A DNA stretch of 64,000 nucleotides from an uncultured Sphingobacteriales bacterium (lineage in GTDB: Bacteria; Bacteroidota; Bacteroidia; Chitinophagales; Chitinophagaceae): contig CALKHN010000074.1 of NCBI GenBank assembly GCA_937991535.1, positions 1 to 64,000 of the forward strand, given 5' to 3'. Each line of letters starts with the position of its first letter. Positions within the stretch are counted from its first letter, which is position 1. The translations under genes and the position numbers were made by a program. Below, piece by piece: positions 25,331 through 34,566 of the stretch. The notes below the pieces were generated by a model. It saw nothing but the letters and a program-made list of their open reading frames with translations, searched no databases and was not told the DNA's origin.

Positions 25331-26620
25331 ATGAAGTATTTGCCATTGAATCCAGAAATATTTATTCAGAACCGCAAAAGGTTTACTTCACGCATGGAGA
25401 AAAACGCCATAGCCATATTCAACAGCAATGATGAATTACCGTCAAATGGCGACGCACTGTATCCTTTTAAGCAAAATTCTGATCTGTACTGGCTAACGGG
25501 CATTGAACAGGAAGATTCCATGCTGATTCTTTTTCCGGGTAACCCCGATAAAAAATACAGGGAAGTGCTGGTGCTGGTGCGCCCCAATGAGCTAAAGGAA
25601 AAATGGGACGGACACCGGCTGAGAGCAAAAGAGGCCGAAGCCATATCGGGTATTTCAACCATTGTTTGGTTAGATACATTAGATGGTTTGCTGCAGCCCT
25701 GGATACATTTGTCGGATACCATTTATCTCAATACCAACGAAAACGACCGGAAGGCAAATCTTGTACCTGTAAGAGATTACCGCTATGCGAAGCAAATGCG
25801 GCGCCGTTACCCCCTGCATGAATACAGACGAAGCGCCAGGATATTGAAAGAGTTGAGGGGTATTAAAACGCCGCTTGAAACAGAAGTGATGCAGCAGGCG
25901 ATGGATATAACGGAAAAAACATTCAGGCGTTTATTATCCTTTATCCGGCCGGGAGTGATGGAGTATGAAATTGAAGCGGAGATTTTTCATGAGTTTTTAC
26001 GCAACCGGGCCACGGGACCGGCCTATGGATCTATAATCGCCAGTGGCGACAGGGCAAGAACCCTGCATTATGTGTCGAACAACAATGAATGCAAAGATGG
26101 CGAATTGGTATTAATGGATTTTGGCGCTGAATATGGAGGTTATTGCGCAGATCTTACCCGCACCGTTCCCGTGAACGGTAAATTTACCAAACGGCAAAGA
26201 GAAGTATATAATACCTGCCTGCATTTGCATCATTATGCCGCGTCTATTTTAAAGCCGGGCATCACGATGGTTGATTATACCGAAAAGGTAGGTGAGGAAG
26301 CAACAAAGCAATTTGTAAAAATTGGGTTGCTGAAAAAGGCGGATGTAAAAAATGAAGACCGGGAAAACAGGGCTTACCGGAAGTATTTATATCACGGCAT
26401 TTCACATCACCTGGGTGTGGATGTGCATGATTTGGGAACACGAACCGAACCCGTAAAGGCAGGGATGGTATTTACCATTGAACCGGGCATTTATATTGAA
26501 GAGGAGCAAATGGGCATACGCATTGAAAACAATTTCTGGATCACCAAAAACGGCAATAAGGACCTCATGAAGAAAATTCCCATCACTGCAGATGAAATTG
26601 AAGCGTTGATGAAAAAATAA
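25331..26620 (+). CDS. pepP: Xaa-Pro aminopeptidase (aminopeptidase P, M24B)
   Basis: This 429-residue protein has an N-terminal creatinase-like domain (1 to about 165) and a C-terminal pita-bread metallopeptidase domain. The dinuclear metal ligands are visible: LMDFGAEYGGYCADLTRT (two Asp), HGISHHLGVDVHD (His), FTIEPGIYIEEE (Glu) and GIRIENN (Glu). It removes N-terminal residues before proline in the cytoplasm. There is no signal peptide. The pssA-purS-rsmI cluster follows on the same strand 44 bp later. Confidence 0.93.
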   Translation: MKYLPLNPEIFIQNRKRFTSRMEKNAIAIFNSNDELPSNGDALYPFKQNSDLYWLTGIEQEDSMLILFPGNPDKKYREVLVLVRPNELKEKWDGHRLRAKEAEAISGISTIVWLDTLDGLLQPWIHLSDTIYLNTNENDRKANLVPVRDYRYAKQMRRRYPLHEYRRSARILKELRGIKTPLETEVMQQAMDITEKTFRRLLSFIRPGVMEYEIEAEIFHEFLRNRATGPAYGSIIASGDRARTLHYVSNNNECKDGELVLMDFGAEYGGYCADLTRTVPVNGKFTKRQREVYNTCLHLHHYAASILKPGITMVDYTEKVGEEATKQFVKIGLLKKADVKNEDRENRAYRKYLYHGISHHLGVDVHDLGTRTEPVKAGMVFTIEPGIYIEEEQMGIRIENNFWITKNGNKDLMKKIPITADEIEALMKK

Positions 26621-26664
26621 AAGCAACTTACATTACTTTCTATCTACCACAAACTGCACAATTG

Positions 26665-27432
26665 ATGAAGCAAATTCCTAATATTTTTACATTGCTCAAC
26701 CTGTTTTTTGGTTGCCTGGCCATTATTGCGATACTGCAAAGCGGCATTGGTTTAATAACTACTGCCGACGGTGTTCAAATGATGAGCATGCCCGAACAAA
26801 TTTTCATGGCTTCCCTGTTTATTGCCTTGGCGGCTGTAGTAGATTTTTTTGACGGATTTGTTGCCCGGTTAATGAATGCTTCTTCTGATATGGGCAAACA
26901 ACTGGATTCTTTGGCAGATGTGGTGAGCTTTGGAGTTGCCCCCGGACTGATCATTTACCAGTTTTTGCGTTTGTCGGTAGCCCGCGAAGCAGATGGGCTG
27001 GATGCATCTGTTGCCTGGCTGCTGCCGGCTTTGCTGCTGCCCTGTGCCGCGGCATGGCGCCTCGCTAAATTTAATTTAGATGAAACACAAACCTATCATT
27101 TTAAAGGTGTGCCCACGCCGGCTGTAGGTTTGCTTGCTGCCTCCTTTCCGCTGATCTTCTGGCATAGTTCAGATGCGGCAGTTACAGCTATTTTTTTGAA
27201 CAAATGGATATGGTATGCGGTGGTATTATTACTAAGCTGGCTGATGGTGTCCAATATTCCCATCATGAGCTTAAAGTTTAAAAATTATTCATTAAAGAAC
27301 AACATCTCCAAATGGATATTGGTTATTGCTGCCGTAATACTGGTGGTATTATTTAAATGGGCGGCGGTTCCGCTTATTTTTATCGCTTACATTCTGTTAT
27401 CTTTGCCGCTCAAAAATAAAATAGCATCATGA
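26665..27432 (+). CDS. pssA: CDP-diacylglycerol--serine O-phosphatidyltransferase
   Basis: The ATG at 26665 gives 255 residues (the TTG three bases earlier is less likely). The CDP-alcohol phosphatidyltransferase motif is intact: DFFDGFVAR (56-64), then G and D-SLAD spaced as D-x2-DG-x2-AR-x8-G-x3-D-x3-D. The protein has about seven membrane helices. It makes phosphatidylserine, the precursor of phosphatidylethanolamine, at the inner membrane. Its stop overlaps the purS start by four bases (ATGA), indicating translational coupling. Confidence 0.9.
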   Translation: MKQIPNIFTLLNLFFGCLAIIAILQSGIGLITTADGVQMMSMPEQIFMASLFIALAAVVDFFDGFVARLMNASSDMGKQLDSLADVVSFGVAPGLIIYQFLRLSVAREADGLDASVAWLLPALLLPCAAAWRLAKFNLDETQTYHFKGVPTPAVGLLAASFPLIFWHSSDAAVTAIFLNKWIWYAVVLLLSWLMVSNIPIMSLKFKNYSLKNNISKWILVIAAVILVVLFKWAAVPLIFIAYILLSLPLKNKIAS

Positions 27433-27683
27433 TCTACACTGTTCATATCAATATAATGCCGCTAAAGGAATTGCTCGATCCGCAGGGAAAAGCCGTGCTG
27501 AGCGGTTTAAGCAATCTGGGACTTAAGGGTATTGAAGATGTACGTATAGGAAAGCATATCATTTTGCAGGTAGAAGCGGGCTCTGCTGGGGAAGCTCAAA
27601 AAATAGCTGAGGAGGCTTCGCAAAAATTATTGGCCAACCAGGTAATGGAGCATTTTGAAATAACGGTTGCGCCCATCGCCTAA
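27429..27683 (+). CDS. purS: phosphoribosylformylglycinamidine synthase subunit PurS
   Basis: This 84-residue ferredoxin-like protein begins MIYTVHINIMPLKELLDPQGKAV and has LGLKGIEDVRIGKHIIL, the conserved core of PurS. PurS dimers bridge PurL and PurQ in the three-subunit enzyme for step four of purine synthesis. purL and purQ are not nearby; instead the gene overlaps pssA by 4 bp and precedes rsmI by 10 bp. Confidence 0.88.
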   Translation: MIYTVHINIMPLKELLDPQGKAVLSGLSNLGLKGIEDVRIGKHIILQVEAGSAGEAQKIAEEASQKLLANQVMEHFEITVAPIA

Positions 27684-27693
27684 AGGAGCCGTT

Positions 27694-28362
27694 ATGCTTT
27701 ATATTGTTCCATCTCCCATAGGCAATCTTGCCGACATCAGTTTCAGGGCCGTAGCTGTTTTAAAAGAAGTTGACCTTATATTGGCCGAAGATACCCGCAC
27801 ATCATCGGTATTGCTCAGGCATTACGATATACAAAAACCGGTTACCCCGTACCACCAGCACAATGAGCATAAAATAGTACAGCATTTGGTAGAACAGTTG
27901 CAGGCAGGCAAAACGATGGCCATGCTTACCGATGCCGGCACCCCCGGTATTTCCGATCCTGGATTTTTATTGGTGCGGGAATGTATAAAAAACAATATCA
28001 GGGTAGAATGCCTGCCCGGCGCCACGGCGTTTGTACCGGCATTGGTGAACAGCGGGTTGCCCATTAACCGGTTTTGTTTTGAAGGCTTTTTGCCTTTAAA
28101 AAAGGGGAGGCAAACCTTATTTAAAAAACTGGCGGAAGAAGAGCGCACCATTGTTTTTTACGAATCGCCCATGCGCCTTGTTAAAACGCTGGAGGAATGT
28201 ATTGTTTATTTTGGAGAAGACAGGCAATGCTGTGTAAGCCGCGAACTCACCAAAATGTTTGAGGAAAATAAACGAGGCAGCTTGCATGAAGTTTGTAGTT
28301 ACTTCAAAGCCAAAGCCGTTAAAGGAGAGATCGTGGTGGTGGTTAGTGGTAAGGGACATTGA
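27694..28362 (+). CDS. rsmI: 16S rRNA (cytidine-1402-2'-O) methyltransferase RsmI
   Basis: The start is set at 27694 (MLYIVPSPIGNLADIS), giving 222 residues. AAGGAG at 27682-27687, overlapping the purS stop, is a real Shine-Dalgarno 6 bp upstream. The SAM-dependent tetrapyrrole-methylase fold is shown by PIGNLADIS, LAEDTRTS, LTDAGTPGISDPG and LPGATAFVPALVNSG, all RsmI hallmarks. It methylates the ribose of C1402 in the decoding centre. It is the last gene of the pssA-purS-rsmI unit. Confidence 0.93.
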   Translation: MLYIVPSPIGNLADISFRAVAVLKEVDLILAEDTRTSSVLLRHYDIQKPVTPYHQHNEHKIVQHLVEQLQAGKTMAMLTDAGTPGISDPGFLLVRECIKNNIRVECLPGATAFVPALVNSGLPINRFCFEGFLPLKKGRQTLFKKLAEEERTIVFYESPMRLVKTLEECIVYFGEDRQCCVSRELTKMFEENKRGSLHEVCSYFKAKAVKGEIVVVVSGKGH

Positions 28363-28832
28363 TCAATTTGAAAATGCCTGCCCGGCTGAATAGACGGGTG
28401 GAAATGTGAAAATGTGAGAAGGATAGGTAGATCAATCACAAAGCATTACGGTTCTCTAACTTGTATGTTATAAAATGGCAGTTGGGAACTATAATCCCGT
28501 AAAGTAACAATACTTCAGGCTCTTTGATTTATCAGGGATATATAGCTTAAGCTACAGTAGTAACATAGCTAAACCAGGGCTTGTGCACGGATGTGTTGTA
28601 TCCTCATCCATGCTTGAACTTTTTTTTACTTTTTCTTTCAAGAGAAAAAGTAAAAAGAACATTTATTATTTGAAATATGAAACAGAGGCATGAAATAGTG
28701 GCGGTCGGTATCCGCCGCGGCGGATCAGACCGCATGCTGCGCAAAATTATATTTAAGTTTTTTTTACCAGTGGCAATGTGCTTATCTGGTTTCATAGCAT
28801 GAAATTGCATCTATATTAAAAAAATAAAAATC
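28363..28832. other. 470-bp gap with several hairpins and word repeats
   Basis: I see no gene. From left: GTGAAAAT/GTGAGAAG words (about 28402-28420), 30-40 bp past the rsmI stop. A perfect palindrome TAGCTTAAGCTA (28543-28554). A long A/T hairpin with arms TTTACTTTTTCT and AGAAAAAGTAAA (about 28624-28654). A GC-rich nested palindrome in which GCGGTC pairs with GACCGC around TCCGCC-GC-GGCGGA (about 28702-28733). The last two recall dispersed REP-like palindromes. Confidence 0.6.
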
Positions 28833-29279
28833 ATGAAAAAGATATTTATTGCAACGTTATTGTTAAGTGCTGTAAGTTTTACTCAAATCAATGCGCAGAT
28901 CAGGAAAATACCGGCAGAAGTAACGAATGCCTTTTCGGAAAAATACGATGACGCGAAAAATGTGGAATGGAAGGATAACCTCACCGCATTCGTTGCCAGT
29001 TTTGAAAGAAAGGGCGATAAGTATGAAGCAAAGTTCAACAAAAAAGGAGAATGGCAAAGCACTGAAAAGGAGCTGGAGATGAGCGATTTGCCGAATAAAG
29101 TAAACGATGGATTTGAAAAGAGCAAATATTCGGAATGGGAAGTAAGATCGGTTTATGAAATTGACCTGCCCAATGACGTTATGCAATACCGCGTGCATGT
29201 TGCCAAATCAGACATTCAGCAAAAGAACCTGTTGTTTAATGAGAAAGGAAAACTGCTGAAAGATAATCTTACATTATAG
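28833..29279 (+). CDS. secreted PepSY-like protein (DUF2874 type)
   Basis: The 148-residue precursor has a clear signal peptide (MKKIFIATLLLSAVSFTQINAQ, cleavage after about 22). Two repeats of the small PepSY-like fold follow: IPAEVTNAFSEKYDDAKNVEWK near 27-48, then a second alike segment, LPNKVNDGFEKSKYSEWEV. Such periplasmic proteins are common in Bacteroidota; their function is unknown, and the fold resembles beta-lactamase-inhibitor proteins. No partner gene is adjacent. Confidence 0.82.
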   Translation: MKKIFIATLLLSAVSFTQINAQIRKIPAEVTNAFSEKYDDAKNVEWKDNLTAFVASFERKGDKYEAKFNKKGEWQSTEKELEMSDLPNKVNDGFEKSKYSEWEVRSVYEIDLPNDVMQYRVHVAKSDIQQKNLLFNEKGKLLKDNLTL

Positions 29280-29288
29280 GGGAAAATG

Positions 29289-29352
29289 GTAAGAGAGTAA
29301 GAGAGTAAGAGAGTAAGATAGTAAGAAAGTAAGAGAGTAAGATAGTAAAAGG
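29289..29352 (+). repeat. array of eight octamers after the PepSY-like gene
   Basis: Eight units of 8 bp on the sense strand, GTAAGAGA with variants GTAAGATA, GTAAGAAA and GTAAAAGG, start 10 bp after the stop codon. The same octamer appears on the sense strand at the end of the OmpA-family gene (60425-60520). Confidence 0.9.
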
Positions 29353-29473
29353 TGAAAGTGAGAGGAATATTCTCTTTGCTTTCACCTTTTAACTTTTACA
29401 ATGAGGCTTATATATCTCTGGTGTTATTATCTTTGGCGCTATTGAAATATAAAAATTAAATATCATTCCGGAA

Positions 29474-31405
29474 ATGAACAGGATGTTACTCGTTGCACTA
29501 TTATGTGGTAGCTATACGCTTGCTTTCGCCCAGCCGGAGCGCTGGCAGCAAAAGGTAAAGTATGTAATGAATATTGACATGAATGTGCAGACCAACCAGT
29601 TTACCGGGAAGCAAAAGCTGGAATACTGGAATAATTCGCCCGATACTTTACACAAAGTATTCTACCATTTATACTGGAACGCATTTCAGCCCAACAGTAT
29701 GATGGATGCCCGCAGCCGTGAACTGGGTAATATTGAATTCCAGGGAAGAAACAATCAGGTTATTAAGGATTGGGACGCGCGGGTAACCAACCGTATCCAG
29801 CAGCTTAAACCGGATGAAATAGGATATCAGAAAATTCTCTCACTTAAAATGAATGGCGTAACCCAGCAATATAAAGTGTATGAAACCATCCTGGAAGTAC
29901 AATTGAGTAAACCTGTTATGCCCAAATCGAAAGTTGTGTTCGATATGGAATTTGAAGCGCAGGTGCCCCTGCAGATCAGGCGTTCGGGACGCGACAATCC
30001 CAACACCGGAGTAAGGTATTCTATGAGCCAATGGTATCCCAAACTATGTGAATACGATTACGAAGGCTGGCATCCCACGCCTTATGTGGCACGCGAATTT
30101 TATGGTGTATGGGGCGACTATGAGGTAAATATTACAATTGATAAAAATTATATCATAGGAGGAACCGGTTACCTGCAGAACGCAAACCAGATCGGTTATG
30201 GTTACGAATCAAAAGGGGCAAAAGTAACACGACCGTCAGGCAACACGCTCACATGGCGGTTCACAGCACCCAATGTGCACGATTTTGTTTGGGCAGCCGA
30301 CCCGCAGTTTAAGCACATTACAAGAAACATTTCCGGCGGCCCCACTATTCATGTTTTATATAAGGATAAACCCGGCAATACGGCTAATGATAATGCATGG
30401 AATGAAGTAGCCGATGCGGCTGTAATCGTATTGCCTTTCATTGAGAAGCATTTTGGGGCATACCCATATAAGCAATATTCGTTTATACATGGGGGCGACG
30501 GCGGTATGGAATATCCGATGGCAACCTTAGTAAGCGGTCCGGGACTAGGCACTGCCTTTCACGAATGGATGCACAGCTGGTACCAGATGATGCTCGGCAC
30601 CAATGAATCGCTGTATGCATGGATGGATGAGGGGTTTACCACTTACGCCGAAGACCTGGTATCTGCTTATTACAAACAGCAAAAAAGCAAACCGGTTAAG
30701 GGTAATGAACTTTCTGCAGGGCCTTCTGAAAGTGGTGCAGGCGTTGACCTTCCGTTATACCATGCCGGCACCTATGCCGGTTATTTTAGCCTGGTAAAAA
30801 GCGGTCTTGAAGAGCCATTGACCACCCATGCCGATCATTTCAATACCAATTTTGCCTATGCCCGCGCAGCTTATTCAAAAGGAGGCGTATTTCTTGCACA
30901 ACTGGGATATATCATTAGTGATTCACTGAGAGATAAAACTTTACTGGAATATTATAATCAATGGAAATTTAAACATCCCAACGCAAACGATTTTATTCGT
31001 GTAGCCGAAAAGGTAAGTGGTATACAATTAGACTGGTACAAAGAATATTGGGTGAATACCACCAAAACAATTGATTATAGTATTGACAGTTTGTGGGAAC
31101 AGGGAGGTAAAACAAAAATACGCCTGCGGATGGCAGGACAGATGCCCATGCCCATAGATGTGTTATTGCAGTATAAAAACGGCACGAAAGCAACCATATA
31201 TATTCCGCAGTTCAGTATGTTTGGCGAAAAACCGGCGGAGAACAGCATTCCCAGGATTGCACAGGAACCCTGGAAGTGGACGCATCCTACCTATGTGTTT
31301 GAAGTGGAGCAATCACTGATAAATATACGTTCTGTTGAAATTGATCCTACCTGGCGCATGGCAGATATTAACCGCAGCAACAACAAACTCGAATTAAAAT
31401 GGTAA
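29474..31405 (+). CDS. secreted M1-family zinc metallopeptidase
   Basis: This 643-residue protein has a signal peptide ending at about residue 19 (AFAQ). A beta-rich N-terminal domain precedes a gluzincin catalytic domain. GGMEYP replaces the classical GAMEN substrate motif, and HEWMH (363-367) with Glu386 18 residues on completes the zinc site HExxH-x18-E. The C-terminal region is shorter than in PepN, as in the Bacteroidota secreted M1 group. It is probably a periplasmic or surface aminopeptidase. The stop is followed at once by a nonamer array. Confidence 0.92.
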   Translation: MNRMLLVALLCGSYTLAFAQPERWQQKVKYVMNIDMNVQTNQFTGKQKLEYWNNSPDTLHKVFYHLYWNAFQPNSMMDARSRELGNIEFQGRNNQVIKDWDARVTNRIQQLKPDEIGYQKILSLKMNGVTQQYKVYETILEVQLSKPVMPKSKVVFDMEFEAQVPLQIRRSGRDNPNTGVRYSMSQWYPKLCEYDYEGWHPTPYVAREFYGVWGDYEVNITIDKNYIIGGTGYLQNANQIGYGYESKGAKVTRPSGNTLTWRFTAPNVHDFVWAADPQFKHITRNISGGPTIHVLYKDKPGNTANDNAWNEVADAAVIVLPFIEKHFGAYPYKQYSFIHGGDGGMEYPMATLVSGPGLGTAFHEWMHSWYQMMLGTNESLYAWMDEGFTTYAEDLVSAYYKQQKSKPVKGNELSAGPSESGAGVDLPLYHAGTYAGYFSLVKSGLEEPLTTHADHFNTNFAYARAAYSKGGVFLAQLGYIISDSLRDKTLLEYYNQWKFKHPNANDFIRVAEKVSGIQLDWYKEYWVNTTKTIDYSIDSLWEQGGKTKIRLRMAGQMPMPIDVLLQYKNGTKATIYIPQFSMFGEKPAENSIPRIAQEPWKWTHPTYVFEVEQSLINIRSVEIDPTWRMADINRSNNKLELKW

Positions 31406-31414
31406 AGGAAGAAT

Positions 31415-31492
31415 GTGGGAAATGTGAAAATGTGAAAATGTGAGAAATGTGAGAAATGTGAGAAATGTGAGAAATGTGAGAAATGTGAAAAT
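31415..31492 (+). repeat. nonamer/octamer array after the M1 peptidase gene
   Basis: Nine units, GTGAGAAAT (five exact consecutive copies at 31440-31484) flanked by GTGAAAAT and GTGGGAAAT, lie on the sense strand from 10 bp after the stop. The rest of the gap to 31691 holds no gene; a possible promoter region lies near 31640. Confidence 0.9.
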
Positions 31493-31691
31493 GGAAGCAG
31501 TTTCAAATTGGTACTCTTTCACTTCTATCCTTTCACTTTTCACCTGGTTGCATTCCCCAATTTCGTCTTGCACGCGCGGGACCAACTTCGGATTTACCAT
31601 TTAACCCCGATTCCGGGCATCATTCTCCCCGGAATTCATTATATTACAGCAAGGTCAGCATTTATCCTTCAATTATCATCCTGGGGTTTGT

Positions 31692-32972
31692 ATGAAGCGA
31701 TTTTTACTATATTTTTTTCTTATATCTTTTTTGCCTGCTTTTGCATTTGGTCAAAAAGTAATATCCATACAAATTGATGGAACCATTAATCCGGCGTCTG
31801 CAGATTTTATTCATAATGCCATTGAAAGGGCCAGTGAAGCAAAAGCGGAATGCCTTATTATTCATCTCAATACGCCTGGCGGGTTATTAACCTCAACGAG
31901 GAATATTGTTAGTGATTTGCTGGTATCTCCTGTGCCGGTAATCGTGTACGTATCTCCCGGCGGCGCCCATGCCGGTTCGGCCGGCGTTTTTATAACAATG
32001 GCCGCTAATATTGCAGCAATGGCGCCTGGTACCAATATTGGCGCCGCTCATCCTGTATCCATGCAGGGCGGAATGGACAGTACGATGAATAGTAAAGCAA
32101 CCAATGATGCGGCGGCTTTTATACGCAGTATCGCCGATAAGCGTAAACGGAATCTGGACTGGGCAGAAGATGCGGTAAGAAACAGTGTTTCCATAACCGA
32201 AACAGAAGCCCTGGAGAAGAATGTTATTGATATTGTTGCCGTTACTGAAAAGGATTTACTCAGCCAGATAGATGGAAAAAGGGTTCAGCTTCCGTTCGGA
32301 GAGCGGGTGCTGCAAACCAAAAATGCTGTAATAGAAACATACGGTATGAGCGTGTGGGAAAAAATACTGAACATTATCAGCGATCCCAGCATTGCTTACA
32401 TTTTGCTGATGCTGGGTATGTATGGAATAATGTTTGAACTGTACAATCCCGGCGCTATGTTGCCGGGCATAGTGGGAGTGATCAGTCTTATTCTTGCTTT
32501 TTATTCCATGCATTCTTTGCCGGTTAACTACGCAGGACTGGCGCTTATTATTTTTGGCATCATTCTGTTTATTCTGGAAATAAAAATAGTCAGTCATGGT
32601 ATATTGGCCATTGGTGGCGTTGTATCCCTGCTACTGGGGTCAATGATGCTGATCCGGACCAGTTCGGAACTGGAACTGGCAAAAATTTCCCTCGGTGTTA
32701 TTTTTTCAGTTACTATTGTTACCGCTTTATTTTTTCTGTTCATTATTGGCATTGGATTAAAAGCACAGCGTCGGAAAGTAATTACAGGCAGAGAAGGATT
32801 ACCAGGTGTTACCGGCGTAGCGATGGGTTTACTTGATCCGCTTGGACTGGTAATGGTGGAGGGTGAAATCTGGAATGCCGAATCTGTTAGTGGTGACATT
32901 CAAAAAGATGAAAAAGTAAGAGTGAGAGAGATGAAAGATCTGAAATTATATGTTGAAAAGATGAGTACTTAA
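31692..32972 (+). CDS. NfeD-family membrane serine protease
   Basis: This 426-residue protein has a signal peptide (cleaved near 20) and a ClpP-fold protease domain with catalytic Ser96 in PGGAHAGSAG and Lys135 in MNSKATND, matching the Ser-Lys dyad of the 1510-N/NfeD family. About four membrane helices follow (235-345), then a C-terminal OB-fold NfeD domain (about 360-426). It cleaves stomatin-type partners or membrane proteins. The slipin gene follows 17 bp later, the conserved NfeD-slipin pair. Confidence 0.92.
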   Translation: MKRFLLYFFLISFLPAFAFGQKVISIQIDGTINPASADFIHNAIERASEAKAECLIIHLNTPGGLLTSTRNIVSDLLVSPVPVIVYVSPGGAHAGSAGVFITMAANIAAMAPGTNIGAAHPVSMQGGMDSTMNSKATNDAAAFIRSIADKRKRNLDWAEDAVRNSVSITETEALEKNVIDIVAVTEKDLLSQIDGKRVQLPFGERVLQTKNAVIETYGMSVWEKILNIISDPSIAYILLMLGMYGIMFELYNPGAMLPGIVGVISLILAFYSMHSLPVNYAGLALIIFGIILFILEIKIVSHGILAIGGVVSLLLGSMMLIRTSSELELAKISLGVIFSVTIVTALFFLFIIGIGLKAQRRKVITGREGLPGVTGVAMGLLDPLGLVMVEGEIWNAESVSGDIQKDEKVRVREMKDLKLYVEKMST

Positions 32973-32989
32973 CCCTTAAAAATAAACTT

Positions 32990-33751
32990 ATGCAACAGAT
33001 TCCGGTGGCACTTATTGTGATTGTATTTTTCGCTATCATCATTCTCGCCAATTCCATCCGTATATTACGCGAATATGAAAGAGGTGTAATTTTCAGACTT
33101 GGCCGTTTAATTGGCGGCGACGGGGTAAAAGGCCCGGGACTTATTATACTTATTCCTATAATAGATAAAATGGTAAAAGTGAGTCTCCGCGTGGTGGTGA
33201 TGGATGTACCTACTCAGGATATTATTACGCAGGATAACGTTTCGGTTAAAGTAAGCGCGGTAGTGTATTGCCGGGTGGTAGAGCCACAGAAGGCTATAGT
33301 GGCTGTGGAAAATTACCTGGTGGCTACGTCACAGTTTTCGCAAACTACACTGCGGAGCGTACTGGGGCAGTCGGAATTGGACGATCTTCTTTCGCAACGC
33401 GAAAAAATAAATATCAAGCTGCAGCAAATCATTGACACACATACCGAACCCTGGGGTGTTAAAGTATCGAATGTGGAAGTAAAACAAATAGACCTTCCCC
33501 AGGAAATGCAAAGGGCTATGGCTAAACAGGCGGAGGCCGAAAGAGAAAGGAGAAGTAAGGTAATTGCTGCTGAAGGAGAATTTCAGGCTTCACAACGGCT
33601 GGCCGATGCCGCCCGGGTATTAGCAGATCAGCCCAGCGCTTTAACATTGCGTTATCTTCAAACCTTGCGTGAAATTGCTACCGAGAATAACTCAACTACC
33701 ATATTCCCAATTCCCATTGATATACTGAAACCTTTTTTGGATAAGAAATAG
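32990..33751 (+). CDS. slipin (stomatin/SPFH family) protein
   Basis: This 253-residue protein has one N-terminal membrane segment (5-23), then REYERGVIFRLGR and the SPFH domain (VMDVPTQDIITQDNVSVKVSAVVYCRV), and a coiled-coil with RAMAKQAEAERERRSKVIAAEGE. This is the prokaryotic slipin type that pairs with NfeD proteases. It organises membrane microdomains and is a proposed substrate or scaffold of its partner. The 17-bp spacing implies one operon. Confidence 0.95.
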   Translation: MQQIPVALIVIVFFAIIILANSIRILREYERGVIFRLGRLIGGDGVKGPGLIILIPIIDKMVKVSLRVVVMDVPTQDIITQDNVSVKVSAVVYCRVVEPQKAIVAVENYLVATSQFSQTTLRSVLGQSELDDLLSQREKINIKLQQIIDTHTEPWGVKVSNVEVKQIDLPQEMQRAMAKQAEAERERRSKVIAAEGEFQASQRLADAARVLADQPSALTLRYLQTLREIATENNSTTIFPIPIDILKPFLDKK

Positions 33752-33827
33752 ATGTCATTGCTTCCGTTGTTAAGAAATAAAAGTATATGGCGGTAAACGA
33801 AATATTGTCCATTTTTAATCATCAGAT

Positions 33828-34442
33828 ATGCAGACCGACAAGCGGATTGATGCTTATATAATGAACGCTCAGAGATTTGCACAACCCATTTTAAATCATT
33901 TGCGCGAACTTATACATGTAGCCTGTCCCGGTGTGCAGGAAACGATGAAATGGAGTTTCCCGCATTTTGAGTATAATGGTTCAATACTATGCAGCATGGC
34001 GTCTTTTAAGAAACATTGTGCTTTCGGTTTTTGGAAAGCATCGGTAATGAAAGATCCTCACGAATTATTTGAATTGAAGGAACGTACTGCAATGGGGCAT
34101 TTGGGACGCATTGAAAGTATGGATGATCTGCCTTCGGATAAAATATTGATATCCTATATTAAGGAAGCGGCAAAGCTCAATAAGGAAGGCGTGAAACTGC
34201 CTTCAAAGGCAAAACCTATTACAAAGGCATCCATTGAGCCACCCGATTATATGCTTAAAGCCCTTAACAAAAACAAAAAAGCATGGAGCAATTTTGAAGC
34301 ATTCAGTCCAGGCCAGAAAAAGGAATACATTGAATGGATAGCTGGCGCCAAAACCGAAGCTACGCGAAGCAAACGGGTATCCGATATGCTGGAATGGGTG
34401 GAAGAAGGAAAAATAAGGAATTGGAAATATTTGAGGAAGTAG
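33828..34442 (+). CDS. YdeI/DUF1801-type protein
   Basis: This 204-residue cytoplasmic protein has an N-terminal DUF1801-like domain (ILNHLRELIHVACPGVQETMKWSFPHFEYNGSILCSM, about 20-60). The C-terminal YdeI/OmpD-associated segment contains PPDYMLKALNKNKKAWSNFEAFSPGQKKEYIEWI, a very typical block, followed by KTEATRSKRV. Function is unknown in this family. It is followed by four heptamer words from 11 bp after the stop. Confidence 0.88.
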   Translation: MQTDKRIDAYIMNAQRFAQPILNHLRELIHVACPGVQETMKWSFPHFEYNGSILCSMASFKKHCAFGFWKASVMKDPHELFELKERTAMGHLGRIESMDDLPSDKILISYIKEAAKLNKEGVKLPSKAKPITKASIEPPDYMLKALNKNKKAWSNFEAFSPGQKKEYIEWIAGAKTEATRSKRVSDMLEWVEEGKIRNWKYLRK

Positions 34443-34452
34443 TTTTGAGGCT

Positions 34453-34480
34453 AAGGGTCTCAGGTTTCAGGTGTCAGTGT
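34453..34480 (+). repeat. four heptamer words after the YdeI-like gene
   Basis: AAGGGTC, TCAGGTT, TCAGGTG and TCAGTGT are in exact 7-bp phase on the sense strand, 11 bp past the stop codon. Confidence 0.7.
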
Positions 34481-34566
34481 CTTGTCTGGTTATTGGAACG
34501 CCGCCCTATGAGTATACCGGATAATTTTCTGTCTCTCAGTTGCGTATCTCTTATGACAAAAAAATA

